In this document: piece by piece, positions 23,625 through 30,782 of the stretch | Layout of the letters: every line of letters starts with the position of its first letter | Position numbering within the stretch: the first letter of the stretch is position 1 | Virus record (IMG/VR): IMGVR_UViG_3300042691_006837 | Location: 1-61,674 of that record | Direction: 5' to 3' (one strand) | Length of the DNA: 61,674 nucleotides | DNA from: a virus | Translations under genes and position numbers: made by a program | Notes under the pieces: generated by a model | What the model was told of the DNA's origin: nothing | Databases searched by the model: none | The model's input: only the letters and a program-made list of their open reading frames with translations

Positions 23625-23647
23625 ATCTTCAATATGGAGTTGCAAAA

Positions 23648-24376
23648 ATGAAAAATGCTCAAGTAGTTGTAAACCCGACTAGCACGTTCAACACCGAAAC
23701 GGTCGTTGCCGATGCAGTATCCACTACGTTCACTCTGTCGGCTGAGTTAGCCGAGACGGTAGCAGTAGCGGCTGAGATGGCGCAAGACGCGGCCTTCGAT
23801 TTTGGCAAGGCCTGCGATTCTATCGCGGCGGTTCTCGGTGGTCTTAAGCGCGATGGTCTGCTGACCTTTGCATCTTGGACGGTCGTTGCCGATGCCTTCA
23901 AAAAAGCGGCGGCGGTTCGGGCGCGTGACAATGGCGCGATTGATCCGGAGGGTGCGGCGCAGGATACGTTCGACCGCGTGGTCAAGCGCAACAAGGAAAT
24001 TCACGGTTTGGTGAAACCTGCGGCTGAGAACAAGGACGCTAAGCGTATGGCCGAAAAGCGGGCGCAGGATCAGGCCAAGGCTCTGCAGTCGGCGCAAGGC
24101 AAGTCGGTTGAGGAATTAGAGTCGGCCAAGCGTGCGCTGTATTCTGAAGCAAGCGATGAGTCGATTGCCAAGGCCAAGGCTCTCGAGAAAGTGATCAAGG
24201 TTGTCAAGTCTGCCGAGAAGGACGCAGTTAATGAGCAGATGAAACCACTCACTGCGGCGGCTGGCGAGGCGCACAAGGCGATCATGCAGTTTATGAAGGA
24301 CAAGAATGATCCCAAGTTACTCGGCGATTATGTGATTCTGCTCAAGCGCACCTTGGAAATTTGGCAAGGTAAGTAA
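23648..24376 (+). CDS. Early protein of unknown function
   Basis: A 242-residue protein, the first of the rightward arm, behind a near-consensus promoter and a GGAGTTGCAAAA ribosome site. It is Ala/Lys-rich and mostly helical: LAETVAVAAEMAQDAAFDFG, KACDSIAAVLGGLKRDGLL, ESAKRALYSEASDESIAKAK. The middle (FDRVVKRNKEIHGLVKPAA) is basic. The size, position and lack of known family suggest an early host-takeover or DNA-binding protein, but this is inference. A UUCG-capped hairpin terminates its message. Confidence 0.7.
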   Translation: MKNAQVVVNPTSTFNTETVVADAVSTTFTLSAELAETVAVAAEMAQDAAFDFGKACDSIAAVLGGLKRDGLLTFASWTVVADAFKKAAAVRARDNGAIDPEGAAQDTFDRVVKRNKEIHGLVKPAAENKDAKRMAEKRAQDQAKALQSAQGKSVEELESAKRALYSEASDESIAKAKALEKVIKVVKSAEKDAVNEQMKPLTAAAGEAHKAIMQFMKDKNDPKLLGDYVILLKRTLEIWQGK

Positions 24377-24382
24377 TGCTTC

Positions 24383-24400
24383 GGGGGGCTTCGGCCCCCC
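24383..24400 (+). terminator. UUCG-tetraloop hairpin after the first early gene
   Basis: GGGGGGC (24383-24389), TTCG loop, GCCCCCC (24394-24400). This is an extremely stable hairpin placed 7 bases after the stop codon. The following bases (ATTCTAT) are not a good U run, so it may act as an mRNA end-stabiliser or partial terminator and not as a full stop. Confidence 0.65.
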
Positions 24401-24421
24401 ATTCTATCGAAAGGGATAATT

Positions 24422-24601
24422 ATGGATATGCAAGTTGATGAGTTACTCGCTTATGCGGTTAGTCGGTTTGGGCAGTCTCGGCACTACGTTCTTCGCTTTG
24501 GGGCCAGCACTCCTGTTGTGGAGTGCACCGAACCTGATGGCACTTCGGTTGCTGAGTTCTGGTTCAAGAATGGTTTTATTCACCAGCAGGATTTTGTTTA
24601 A
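24422..24601 (+). CDS. 59-residue early protein
   Basis: A short gene with an AAAGGGAT ribosome site before its ATG. The product starts MDMQVDELLAYAVSRFGQS and continues HYVLRFGASTPVVECTEPDG, then AEFWFKNGFIHQQDFV. It has a normal amino-acid mix and no low-complexity tract. It lies between the hairpin after the first early gene and the repeat-rich non-coding block. Function unknown; the size fits early host-takeover proteins. Confidence 0.65.
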   Translation: MDMQVDELLAYAVSRFGQSRHYVLRFGASTPVVECTEPDGTSVAEFWFKNGFIHQQDFV

Positions 24602-25103
24602 TCAGCCGACTTGGATCGCGTCAGCGATTCGGGTCGGAACAAGGACTGACTTTTTGTCAGTCCGCCTGACCAGTTCTTTTCTGACCAGTTCCATAGAAAC
24701 AACGTCATAGCCCATGGAAACAACGCGGGAGCCCACGCGAACAAAACCGTGCAACGCGGTAATGTTCTACGAAAAGAGTGCATTGTACGTAATGTTCTTA
24801 ATGTTCTACATTATTGTTCTACGCTTAAGTCTTTGATTATAAAGCAATGTTCTATTGTTCTGTGTTTTTTGGGAAAAATCACGGTAGCCAAGATCAAAAG
24901 AGGCATCTTGCATGATCATAGAAATTTCCGAGAATAGGATGATTCTCTCGGGGGGGCTATATAAATTCATAGAACATTAGAACATTAGAACAATACCCCT
25001 CAAACGGCTTGCCCTAGCCATTCATATTGTTCGTATGTCCCCAATAAAAATAGAACATTCCGAACAATATAGAACATTAGACCCCCAAAACCCCCTTTGT
25101 AAC
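24602..25103. repeat. Repeat-rich non-coding block, candidate replication origin
   Basis: About 500 bases without a credible gene. It holds a perfect hairpin GGACTGAC-TTTTT-GTCAGTCC (24643-24663), an 11-bp direct repeat CTGACCAGTTC (24666 and 24681), a 14-bp near-repeat CCATrGAAACAACG (24691 and 24712), a GAACA dyad (24739), then AATGTTCTA copies (24761, 24800, 24846, with AATGTTCTT at 24791 and ATTGTTCTA at 24813) and inverted TAGAACATT copies (24970, 24978, 25051, 25070, with TAGAACAAT at 24986). Iterons in both orientations around an AT-rich centre are typical of origins or operator arrays. Expression of nearby early genes could be controlled here too. Confidence 0.55.
24739..24767 (+). 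promoter_or_regulatory. GAACA dyad element, copy 2
   Basis: GAACAAAACCG, TGCAACG, CGGTAATGTTC. GAACA pairs with TGTTC and CCG with CGG around a 7-base centre; the inner three bases do not pair fully. The right arm merges with the first AATGTTCTA repeat (24761-24769), so the two repeat families share a half-site. Confidence 0.65.
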
Positions 25104-25132
25104 TTGACAATGTAAACTACCTATGCTATAAT
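25104..25132 (+). promoter_or_regulatory. Perfect consensus sigma-70 promoter
   Basis: TTGACA (25104-25109), a 17-base spacer, and TATAAT (25127-25132), with TGC just before the -10 box (extended -10). This should be among the strongest host-type promoters possible. It drives the gene at 25195 and probably the closely packed genes after it, with a leader of about 55 bases. Confidence 0.92.
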
Positions 25133-25194
25133 AGGGTTTGTTCAATAGAAATTCGTCCACTAACCCTGACCTCACTATTACACGGAGAAACACA

Positions 25195-25443
25195 ATGACA
25201 CACAGCACGAACATAACCGCACCGCACGGCTTTGTTCCCAAGCCCTGCCGCATCTGCGGCGAGACCATCGACCCCCGTCGTGCCGCCCTTGAAAAGACAA
25301 CCTGCATCGACTGCCAAGTCGACCTCGACCGCACGAACCCTGTGCGTCATCTCGTTGCCATCCCCTACGGCAAGGGGGCGTATCAGTACATCCACGACCC
25401 AAAAGACCTGTTCAACACGAACCAGAAACACATCCGTACGTAA
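25195..25443 (+). CDS. DksA/TraR-like zinc finger protein
   Basis: An 82-residue protein; the ATG at 25195 has a GGAGAAACACA site, so I choose it over the upstream open frame. Residues about 20-42 read CRICGETIDPRRAALEKTTC-IDC, the C-x2-C ... C-x2-C ribbon of the DksA/TraR family (C..CG..I...R). DksA-type proteins bind RNA polymerase in its secondary channel, and plasmid and phage versions (TraR) alter host transcription. The coiled coil of DksA is missing, so polymerase binding is less certain. It is the first product of the consensus promoter at 25104. Confidence 0.7.
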   Translation: MTHSTNITAPHGFVPKPCRICGETIDPRRAALEKTTCIDCQVDLDRTNPVRHLVAIPYGKGAYQYIHDPKDLFNTNQKHIRT

Positions 25444-25463
25444 TTCTCAAGAAAGGAATAACA

Positions 25464-25727
25464 ATGAAGCAGGAACAAGCACCAAACCCTCTAATTGAAA
25501 TGATTACTCACGCCATCCAGCCCATGCCGAACAAACCCGCGCCCAACGGGATAGTTCGCGTTGTGGTCAAGACCCATTACGGCACTAAGTTCTTCTACGC
25601 CGACAACCCCGTTGCGGATCTGTTTCTCAAGGTTCAGGGCGGGAAAACGCTAAAGCCCGAGTCCCTCAAAACATTGAAGGCCAACGGCTACGAGATCCAA
25701 TATCGCTACGAGGAGGTGAAGTTATGA
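25464..25727 (+). CDS. Small early protein, function unknown
   Basis: An 87-residue protein with AAAGGAATAACA before the ATG. It includes NGIVRVVVKTHYGTKFFYAD and LKTLKANGYEIQYRYEEVKL, an alpha/beta pattern without a known motif. The last bases overlap the start of the next gene by 4, so the genes are cotranslated. Confidence 0.65.
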   Translation: MKQEQAPNPLIEMITHAIQPMPNKPAPNGIVRVVVKTHYGTKFFYADNPVADLFLKVQGGKTLKPESLKTLKANGYEIQYRYEEVKL

Positions 25728-26209
25728 AGTGGAACCACAGGGTCGTAGACCTATCGGCAGAAAACGGCGGTGAGCCGTTGTTCGGGTTGCGCGAAGTCTA
25801 TTACGGGGACGATGGCAAGCCCGAGTCTTATTGCGATCCGTTCATGGTGGGCGATGACTTGGCCGAGTTACGCCGACTGGTCGAGCGGTTGGAGAAGGCG
25901 TTGGCCGAGCCTGTTGTTAAGTTCGAGTTGAGGTATTGCCGAGCCTGTGAAACCGAGGTGGACGCGGTGGACGGGGAGTGTACGAAGTGCGGTCAACCGA
26001 CTGAGGAGGTGGTTCAAATTAATCGGGGCAGATACGAGGATTGGGAGGTGGTCTGCATCGACTCCGAGACCTACGCCATTTACCGCAAGGACTACAACGA
26101 AGAATGGCAAGACGAGCAAGGGAACAACCTTGTCTTTGACACGGCTGAGGAAGCCACACAGTACTTGAGAAACACGTTCAACGAAGGAGGTAGTAATGCA
26201 ACCACATGA
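25724..26209 (+). CDS. Early protein with central zinc ribbon
   Basis: A 161-residue protein. The N-terminal 70 residues (MKWNHRVVDLSAENG, LFGLREVYYGDDGKPESYC, LAELRRLVERLEKALAEP) match the common small phage protein that binds nothing known. A zinc ribbon follows at about residues 72-91 (CRACETEVDAVDGECTKCG), then an alpha/beta tail (YAIYRKDYNEEWQDEQGNN). It appears to be a fusion of two small phage modules. It overlaps both neighbours slightly. Confidence 0.65.
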   Translation: MKWNHRVVDLSAENGGEPLFGLREVYYGDDGKPESYCDPFMVGDDLAELRRLVERLEKALAEPVVKFELRYCRACETEVDAVDGECTKCGQPTEEVVQINRGRYEDWEVVCIDSETYAIYRKDYNEEWQDEQGNNLVFDTAEEATQYLRNTFNEGGSNATT

Positions 26210-26297
26210 GGCGGCGCAAAGCGTGGCTTGGTTCGTTGTCCTAGTCTTTATAGGCATAGGGCTTGTCTTGTTCCACGATTACAGAAAGGAGAAATGA
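26196..26297 (+). CDS. 33-residue membrane peptide
   Basis: A tiny gene with a perfect AGGAGG ribosome site. Its product has one transmembrane helix (SVAWFVVLVFIGIGLVLF) and a short basic tail (HDYRKEK). It overlaps the genes before and after it. Early phage membrane peptides of this size often affect the host envelope; here that is inference. Confidence 0.65.
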   Translation: MQPHEAAQSVAWFVVLVFIGIGLVLFHDYRKEK

Positions 26298-26479
26298 TGG
26301 ACGGCGAAAAAGACGACGGCGTTGTGGTCGGGGTGTTTACGCACAAGGAATACCAAACGGTGCTAGATGCCTTGGACTTGGCGTGGAAGTGGTACGAGGA
26401 TCGTGGACTCACATACGAGGCGCGGCAAGCCGACAAGTTGTGGGACGCGATGCGCAAGGTTTTAACGGAGGGCGCGTAA
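26294..26479 (+). CDS. Small early protein
   Basis: A 61-residue protein, MMDGEKDDGVVVGVFTHKEY then VLDALDLAWKWYEDRGLT and a helical end. The ATG overlaps the preceding TGA (ATGATG) with an AAGGAGAA site upstream. The stop overlaps the next ATG as TAATG. The family is unknown to me. Confidence 0.65.
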   Translation: MMDGEKDDGVVVGVFTHKEYQTVLDALDLAWKWYEDRGLTYEARQADKLWDAMRKVLTEGA

Positions 26480-26964
26480 TGGGCTACGCATCACAGGTGG
26501 TCATCACGTTGCACGGCAACAAAGAGGACGTGTCGTTGGCTTTGACCATGTATCAGGCATCCGAGACGTTAGAGCAGATTGACGCGGCTTGGCACATCTT
26601 GAGCACGGCCAACGGCTACGTTGATTTCTTTTACTACCATGACGAGGACTCTATGCACGTTGCTTGGCGGTTCAATTGGGTGAAGTTTTATGAGGAATCC
26701 CAAACGGCGTTGAACCGACTAGGCGATATTGTTGAGGCCTTGCATAACGAGCATGGCGCGGAGGTGACGCTGACCCTGAGACGCTTGGGCGAGGACGTGA
26801 CCGACTACGAAGAATTGGAGTGGGGCAAGGGCGAGTACGACGAGAGCATCGAGGTCGTGCGGCGGCTAGACGTGGAGTTGCCTGTGGCAGACATCAAGCA
26901 GTTTTTTGAGAACAAAACCGCATGGGGCGGGAAAATTCAAGGAGATGACAATGCAAGTAAGTAG
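26479..26964 (+). CDS. Early alpha/beta protein, function unknown
   Basis: A 161-residue acidic protein. It begins MGYASQVVITLHGNKEDVSL and has YVDFFYYHDEDSMHVAWRFN and TLTLRRLGEDVTDYEELEWG, alternating strands and helices. It has no catalytic motif I recognise. The start is coupled to the previous stop (TAATG). The last 55 bases hold a GAACA dyad element that serves as leader of the next gene. Confidence 0.65.
   Translation: MGYASQVVITLHGNKEDVSLALTMYQASETLEQIDAAWHILSTANGYVDFFYYHDEDSMHVAWRFNWVKFYEESQTALNRLGDIVEALHNEHGAEVTLTLRRLGEDVTDYEELEWGKGEYDESIEVVRRLDVELPVADIKQFFENKTAWGGKIQGDDNASK
26910..26938 (+). promoter_or_regulatory. GAACA dyad element, copy 3 (within a gene)
   Basis: GAACAAAACCG, CATGGGG, CGGGAAAATTC. 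CCG/CGG and GAA/TTC pair, but the GAACA/TGTTC match is weaker than in other copies. It lies in the end of the gene at 26479-26964 and ends one base before the AAGGAG ribosome site of the next gene, so its position is the same as in copies 1 and 4. Confidence 0.5.
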
Positions 26965-27871
26965 TGCTGGACTAAAGGTGTTCCACACCTACGAGCAGGT
27001 GCTCTCTCACTACGAGAGCGTAGTGCCGTACCGTTCAGGGTGCGAGAAGGGCAAGCGGCCACTCGGTAGCAACCGCAGGTATCTGTACCTTCTGATTGAC
27101 AAGTACACCGAGACCAACGCGATAGCCCTGTCCCTCTATGGCAAGGACATCGTGACCTTTTTCCCGTCAGGCAAGATTGAAGTCTGTCTTGGTGGCTACG
27201 ACTCGGTATCAACGAGGCAGTTCATCACGGCAGTCACGCCTTGGTCGTGTGAAACACACCGTGGAACAACGTACTTGCGAACGGCGAGTGGGCACTTTGC
27301 TTTCCCAAACCCCCACTATTCCCTGATTCTTGAGGATAGCGTGGTACTTAACCCACAACATGAGATCGTCTACCGACTGAATCGCAAGGCACTCAACGTC
27401 ATACGGGATAAGTATGCACCGTTTCGGGAGTACGTGCAGAACATGGGGTCGATCACAAACTGCATCACGATGCAGGAGTTCGACGAGGCAAAGATCCCTG
27501 TCGCGGGGTGGAGCACCCAAGAAGGCCGAGTCCAACGCATCAATCTGCCGACTGCATCGGTGAGGTATTACCACGGGATAGCCAAACCATTGGAGGAGAT
27601 GAATTTGTTCATCGGCATGGTGGAGCACTCGTGTGAGAACGATGACTTAGAAGGTCTTTATCACGCGTATCTGTTGCTAGGTATCAGCGCGTTGGACTTT
27701 ACTTATTTTGACAATACGTTTAGATACAGAGGCGAGCCTATTGCTAAGCAATGCCTTGAGTTCTTTGATGAGATTTTGAAGTACGTGCATCGTGACACGC
27801 TATTCACGAAAGAAGTATTGCCCTTGGGCAAGAAGAGCAGTAATGACAATCGGAAGTACTTTAACTATTGA
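26951..27871 (+). CDS. Conserved phage protein of about 306 residues
   Basis: The ATG at 26951 has AAGGAG 6 bases before it and is preferred. N-terminal half: HTYEQVLSHYESVVPYRSG, RYLYLLIDKYTETNAIALS, YGKDIVTFFPSGKIEVCLGG. This 'Y-x-K-D-I-V-T-F-x-P-x-G' pattern is seen in many phage early proteins of unknown role. C-terminal half is helical (EEMNLFIGMVEHSCENDD). It ends in a basic tail. It may process or bind nucleic acid, but nothing proves it. Confidence 0.7.
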   Translation: MQVSSAGLKVFHTYEQVLSHYESVVPYRSGCEKGKRPLGSNRRYLYLLIDKYTETNAIALSLYGKDIVTFFPSGKIEVCLGGYDSVSTRQFITAVTPWSCETHRGTTYLRTASGHFAFPNPHYSLILEDSVVLNPQHEIVYRLNRKALNVIRDKYAPFREYVQNMGSITNCITMQEFDEAKIPVAGWSTQEGRVQRINLPTASVRYYHGIAKPLEEMNLFIGMVEHSCENDDLEGLYHAYLLLGISALDFTYFDNTFRYRGEPIAKQCLEFFDEILKYVHRDTLFTKEVLPLGKKSSNDNRKYFNY

Positions 27872-27898
27872 ACAAAACCGCATGGTGCGGGAATGTTC
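27870..27898 (+). promoter_or_regulatory. GAACA dyad element, copy 4
   Basis: GAACAAAACCG, CATGGTG, CGGGAATGTTC. It begins at the stop codon of the previous gene and ends 12 bases before the AAGGAG ribosome site of the AAA+ ATPase gene. The outer GAACA/TGTTC and inner CCG/CGG pair. Confidence 0.65.
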
Positions 27899-27920
27899 TT
27901 AACCTTAAAAGGAGTTGTAA

Positions 27921-29009
27921 ATGGAAATCAATCTGTCAACACAAGTATCTTTGTCTGAAGCAGCCGATCTGATTCTTGCAGTCGGTCACGAGAACGCAGT
28001 CCACATGGTAGGCGAGCCTGGCATCGGCAAAACTGCAACCCACGACATCATCGTGGAGAAGTCAGGGTTCAAGGGCATCTACATTGATGCGCCGAACGTA
28101 GAGTTGGGTGACCTTGGCATCCCTGTGCCGAACCATGAGACTAAGACCACGCATTACTATGTTAATGAGCATTGGGGGTTCCATACCAATGAGCCGCTTG
28201 TCATCTTCATCGACGAGTTCACTAAAGCCGCGCAGGGTGTGCAGAATATGTTGCATCCGCTACTCAATGAGCGCCGCATCGGTGGAATCAAACTGCATCC
28301 TCAGTCCATCGTGGTGACGGCGGGTAATCTGTCGGGTGACTCGGTGGGTGACGTGATGAAAGCGCACACACGCAACCGCTTGACCGTACTCAATATTAAG
28401 AAACCACACGCAGGTATCAACGCCGACGGTTCTATTGACTCAGGGTCGTGGGGTGAGTGGGCAGTTCGCAACGACGTAGCCCCCGAGGTAATCACGTGGG
28501 TCAAAGAGTATCCGACTGTCTTGGCATCGTATCTTGATGGTGGTCAGGCTGAGAACGCATACATATACAATCCTAAGAAACCACAAATGAGTTTTGTGTC
28601 TCCGCGTTCGCTGGTAAAAGCATCGAACATTGTCAAGCGGAGAATGTCGTTCAGTAACAACACTCTGAAGGGTGCTTTGGAAGGTACGATTGGTGCGGCA
28701 GGTGCGCGAGATATGTTGTCTTATCTTGACGTCGCCGACTCGCTACCAACGTGGGAGCAGATACTTACTAATCCAAACACCGCGCCTGTGCCCAACAGTC
28801 CTGCGGCTCTGTGTATCTTGGCGTTCAACGCATTGCAGAGAATGGATCGTGCCAACGTAGCCAAGTGGTTCGACTACATGAAGCGCACACCGAAAGAGTT
28901 GCAGTCTGTGTTCTGTCTGTCTGCCATGAAGTCAACGGACAAGAAGCAGTTGTTGATGACTAGCGCACCGTTCGTAACTTGGATGCGCGAGAACCAGTAT
29001 CTATTCTGA
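27921..29009 (+). CDS. MoxR-type AAA+ ATPase
   Basis: A 362-residue AAA+ protein. Walker A is GEPGIGKT (residues 31-38), Walker B VIFIDEF (residues 94-100), sensor 1 TAGN (residues 133-136), and an arginine-rich segment AHTRNRL follows. This is the MoxR/AAA_5 form, which acts as a chaperone-like remodeller together with VWA-domain proteins. The VWA partner is encoded two small genes downstream, and a DUF3150-like protein after that. The cassette is probably a unit acting in the host cytoplasm early in infection; its substrate is unknown. Confidence 0.9.
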   Translation: MEINLSTQVSLSEAADLILAVGHENAVHMVGEPGIGKTATHDIIVEKSGFKGIYIDAPNVELGDLGIPVPNHETKTTHYYVNEHWGFHTNEPLVIFIDEFTKAAQGVQNMLHPLLNERRIGGIKLHPQSIVVTAGNLSGDSVGDVMKAHTRNRLTVLNIKKPHAGINADGSIDSGSWGEWAVRNDVAPEVITWVKEYPTVLASYLDGGQAENAYIYNPKKPQMSFVSPRSLVKASNIVKRRMSFSNNTLKGALEGTIGAAGARDMLSYLDVADSLPTWEQILTNPNTAPVPNSPAALCILAFNALQRMDRANVAKWFDYMKRTPKELQSVFCLSAMKSTDKKQLLMTSAPFVTWMRENQYLF

Positions 29010-29203
29010 TGGATAGGTTCGTACTTTTTGAGGGCGAGGTCTGGCGACTGTTGAACACGGATCACAATGGCGACAAGAAGTTGTGGCGCATTGGGATTGT
29101 CGAATTAGGGGAACGGATATGGAATCGTTGGGTTCCTGCCCACAAGTGCACCCTGCTAGACCCCGCGTTAAACGTATTATTTAAGGAGAAACAAAATGAT
29201 TGA
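29009..29203 (+). CDS. Small protein in the MoxR-VWA cassette
   Basis: A 64-residue protein, MDRFVLFEGEVWRLLNTDHNG then LWRIGIVELGERIWNRWVP. The ATG overlaps the stop of the ATPase gene (TGATG). A compact beta domain rich in Trp is likely. No family known. Confidence 0.65.
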   Translation: MDRFVLFEGEVWRLLNTDHNGDKKLWRIGIVELGERIWNRWVPAHKCTLLDPALNVLFKEKQND

Positions 29204-29378
29204 AGTATTAGCCGGTATAACAACGCTATCGCTTTTTCTAGCATGGCGTCTGTATGTAGTATCGCATCGCTTAAAGGTTGCTGACGTGTTGTTGCGCGGC
29301 ATCGTGAGCGGCAAGGTCGAAGTCCAACACACGGACGACGGGTTTCAATTAAAAGTTGTGGAGAAGCACAATGGCTAA
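29196..29378 (+). CDS. Small membrane protein in the MoxR-VWA cassette
   Basis: A 60-residue protein with an N-terminal transmembrane helix (VLAGITTLSLFLAWRLYVVS) and a soluble C-terminal part (SGKVEVQHTDDGFQLKVVEK). The AAGGAGAAACAAA site before the ATG is good. It overlaps both neighbours by 8 bases and might link the ATPase-VWA machinery to the membrane. Confidence 0.65.
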   Translation: MIEVLAGITTLSLFLAWRLYVVSHRLKVADVLLRGIVSGKVEVQHTDDGFQLKVVEKHNG

Positions 29379-30618
29379 ATTAACTGCTGAACAACGCATC
29401 GAGAAGGTACACGTTGCGCTTATGCGCAACCCTAAGTTCTGCCTATTCTCGGGGATGTTTATGGTGGGCAAGGTGTCTGTTGACGACAAGATCCCAACGG
29501 CTCGGACGGATGGTGTCAACGTCGAGTACGGACGCGAGTTCGTGGATCGGCTGAATGATAAACAGTTGGGGTTCCTGATCCTGCACGAGGCGATGCACAA
29601 AGCGTATCGTCATCTAACAACGTGGGAAAAACTCTACAAGAAGAATCGTCACGTTGCTAACGTAGCGTGTGATTACGTTATCAATCTGCAAATCCGTGAC
29701 TACGATCCCGAGGGTGATTTCGTTGAGATGCCGACTGATGAGGAAGGCAACGTGATGGGCTGCATCGACGAGCGGTTCCGTGGCATGGACGCAGGTCAGG
29801 TATTCGGTATTCTTGAGAAAGAGTTGCCGCCTCCCCCGCCGCGTGGTCGCCCCTGTGATGACGGTGGTGACGACGGAGACCCGAACAAACCCGTGTCGCA
29901 CGGTAATGTTCAGCAAGGTTTCGATGAGCATGATTGGGAGAACGCTAACTCGATGGATCCCAAAGAGGCCGAAGAGATGGCGAAGGAGATCGACAATGCT
30001 CTGCGTCAGGGTGCGTTACTCGCGGGCAAGATGAACGGCAAGGTATCTCGGGATATTCAAGAATTGCTTACGCCTAAGATTGATTGGCGCGAGGTGCTAC
30101 GGGATTTCGTCAAGACAGTTGCACAAGGCCGAGACGATACGTCATGGCGTAGGTACAACAAGCGGCTGATCGGTAGCGATGTCTATATGCCGATTCCCAT
30201 CTCTCAGAAACTTGGGAGCGTAGCCCTTGGTGTCGACACATCAGGTTCGGTGGGTGGCGAGATCCTTGCTCAGTTCTTGGGTGAGGTCAAGTCGATCTGT
30301 GACGAGGTGTCGCCTGATGTGGTGGATCTAATCTATTGGGACTCACGAGTTGCCGCGCATGAAAAGTACGAGGGTCACATGGTTCATGGCTTGACTGATT
30401 CTACGAAACCACGAGGCGGTGGTGGTACGTCGCCCGAGTGTGTGCCGAAGTACTTGGGCAAAGAGAACATCAAGCCCGACTGCGTGGTGATGCTGACCGA
30501 TGGGTATTTCTATGGTGACGAAGAAGGTGATTGGTCAAACGTCGGAGCCCCTGTGCTTTGGTGTGTGATCGACAACAAACATTTCACGGCTAAGAACGGC
30601 GTGACAGTTCACATTTAG
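29371..30618 (+). CDS. VWA-like / metallopeptidase-like protein (DUF2201 type)
   Basis: A 415-residue protein. Residues about 1-150 form a putative metallopeptidase-like domain with HEAMHKAYRH (HExxH at 72-76), followed by an acidic Pro/Gly-rich linker. Residues about 280-415 are a VWA domain with a MIDAS motif DTSGS (289-293), T353 and D377 (MLTDGYF). DUF2201 proteins of bacteria pair both domains and occur next to MoxR ATPases, as here. The ATG at 29371 has a GGAG site, so the 5 residues upstream are excluded. The presence of intact HExxH suggests activity, which has not been shown for the family as far as I know. Confidence 0.88.
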   Translation: MAKLTAEQRIEKVHVALMRNPKFCLFSGMFMVGKVSVDDKIPTARTDGVNVEYGREFVDRLNDKQLGFLILHEAMHKAYRHLTTWEKLYKKNRHVANVACDYVINLQIRDYDPEGDFVEMPTDEEGNVMGCIDERFRGMDAGQVFGILEKELPPPPPRGRPCDDGGDDGDPNKPVSHGNVQQGFDEHDWENANSMDPKEAEEMAKEIDNALRQGALLAGKMNGKVSRDIQELLTPKIDWREVLRDFVKTVAQGRDDTSWRRYNKRLIGSDVYMPIPISQKLGSVALGVDTSGSVGGEILAQFLGEVKSICDEVSPDVVDLIYWDSRVAAHEKYEGHMVHGLTDSTKPRGGGGTSPECVPKYLGKENIKPDCVVMLTDGYFYGDEEGDWSNVGAPVLWCVIDNKHFTAKNGVTVHI

Positions 30619-30626
30619 GAGGTAGT

Positions 30627-30782
30627 ATGGGACGCATTACGGTATCAGTAAACGAGGAGTCGGTACGCCGACTCAAGGAAATGCAGGTGAAGTTGTATGA
30701 CGAGATGGGCGTGGAGTTTTCTCTCAGCCAAGTCATTGACTTCTTGGTCAAGCAATACTTAAAGGAGAACGGTGATGAGTGA
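30627..30782 (+). CDS. Small ribbon-helix-helix-like protein
   Basis: A 51-residue protein with an AGGAGG ribosome site. Residues 3-8 (RITVSV) could form the DNA-binding strand, followed by two helices (EESVRRLKEMQVKLYDEM and SLSQVIDFLVKQYLKEN), the layout of CopG/Arc-type ribbon-helix-helix repressors. If so, it could bind a dyad operator such as the GAACA elements. This is from secondary-structure reading only. Confidence 0.6.
   Translation: MGRITVSVNEESVRRLKEMQVKLYDEMGVEFSLSQVIDFLVKQYLKENGDE

Larger units (their letters stand above)
23011..23647. promoter_or_regulatory. Divergent control region between the two arms
   Basis: A 637-bp non-coding stretch from which the leftward head/tail arm and the rightward early arm diverge. 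It contains a clear sigma-70 promoter for the rightward genes (23527-23556), a weak candidate leftward promoter, three inverted repeats (23054-23070, 23253-23272, 23460-23491), runs of G on the plus strand (notably 23359-23380) and the first GAACA dyad element (23596-23624). No open frame here looks like protein. Confidence 0.75.

Noticed and set aside
24435-24937. Open frames in the repeat-rich block
   Set aside because: They have no ribosome sites, overlap the 59-residue gene or consist of translated repeats.
24960-25080. CRISPR-like array
   Set aside because: The units are 8-9 bp and occur in both orientations with irregular gaps. There are no spacers of uniform length and no cas genes.
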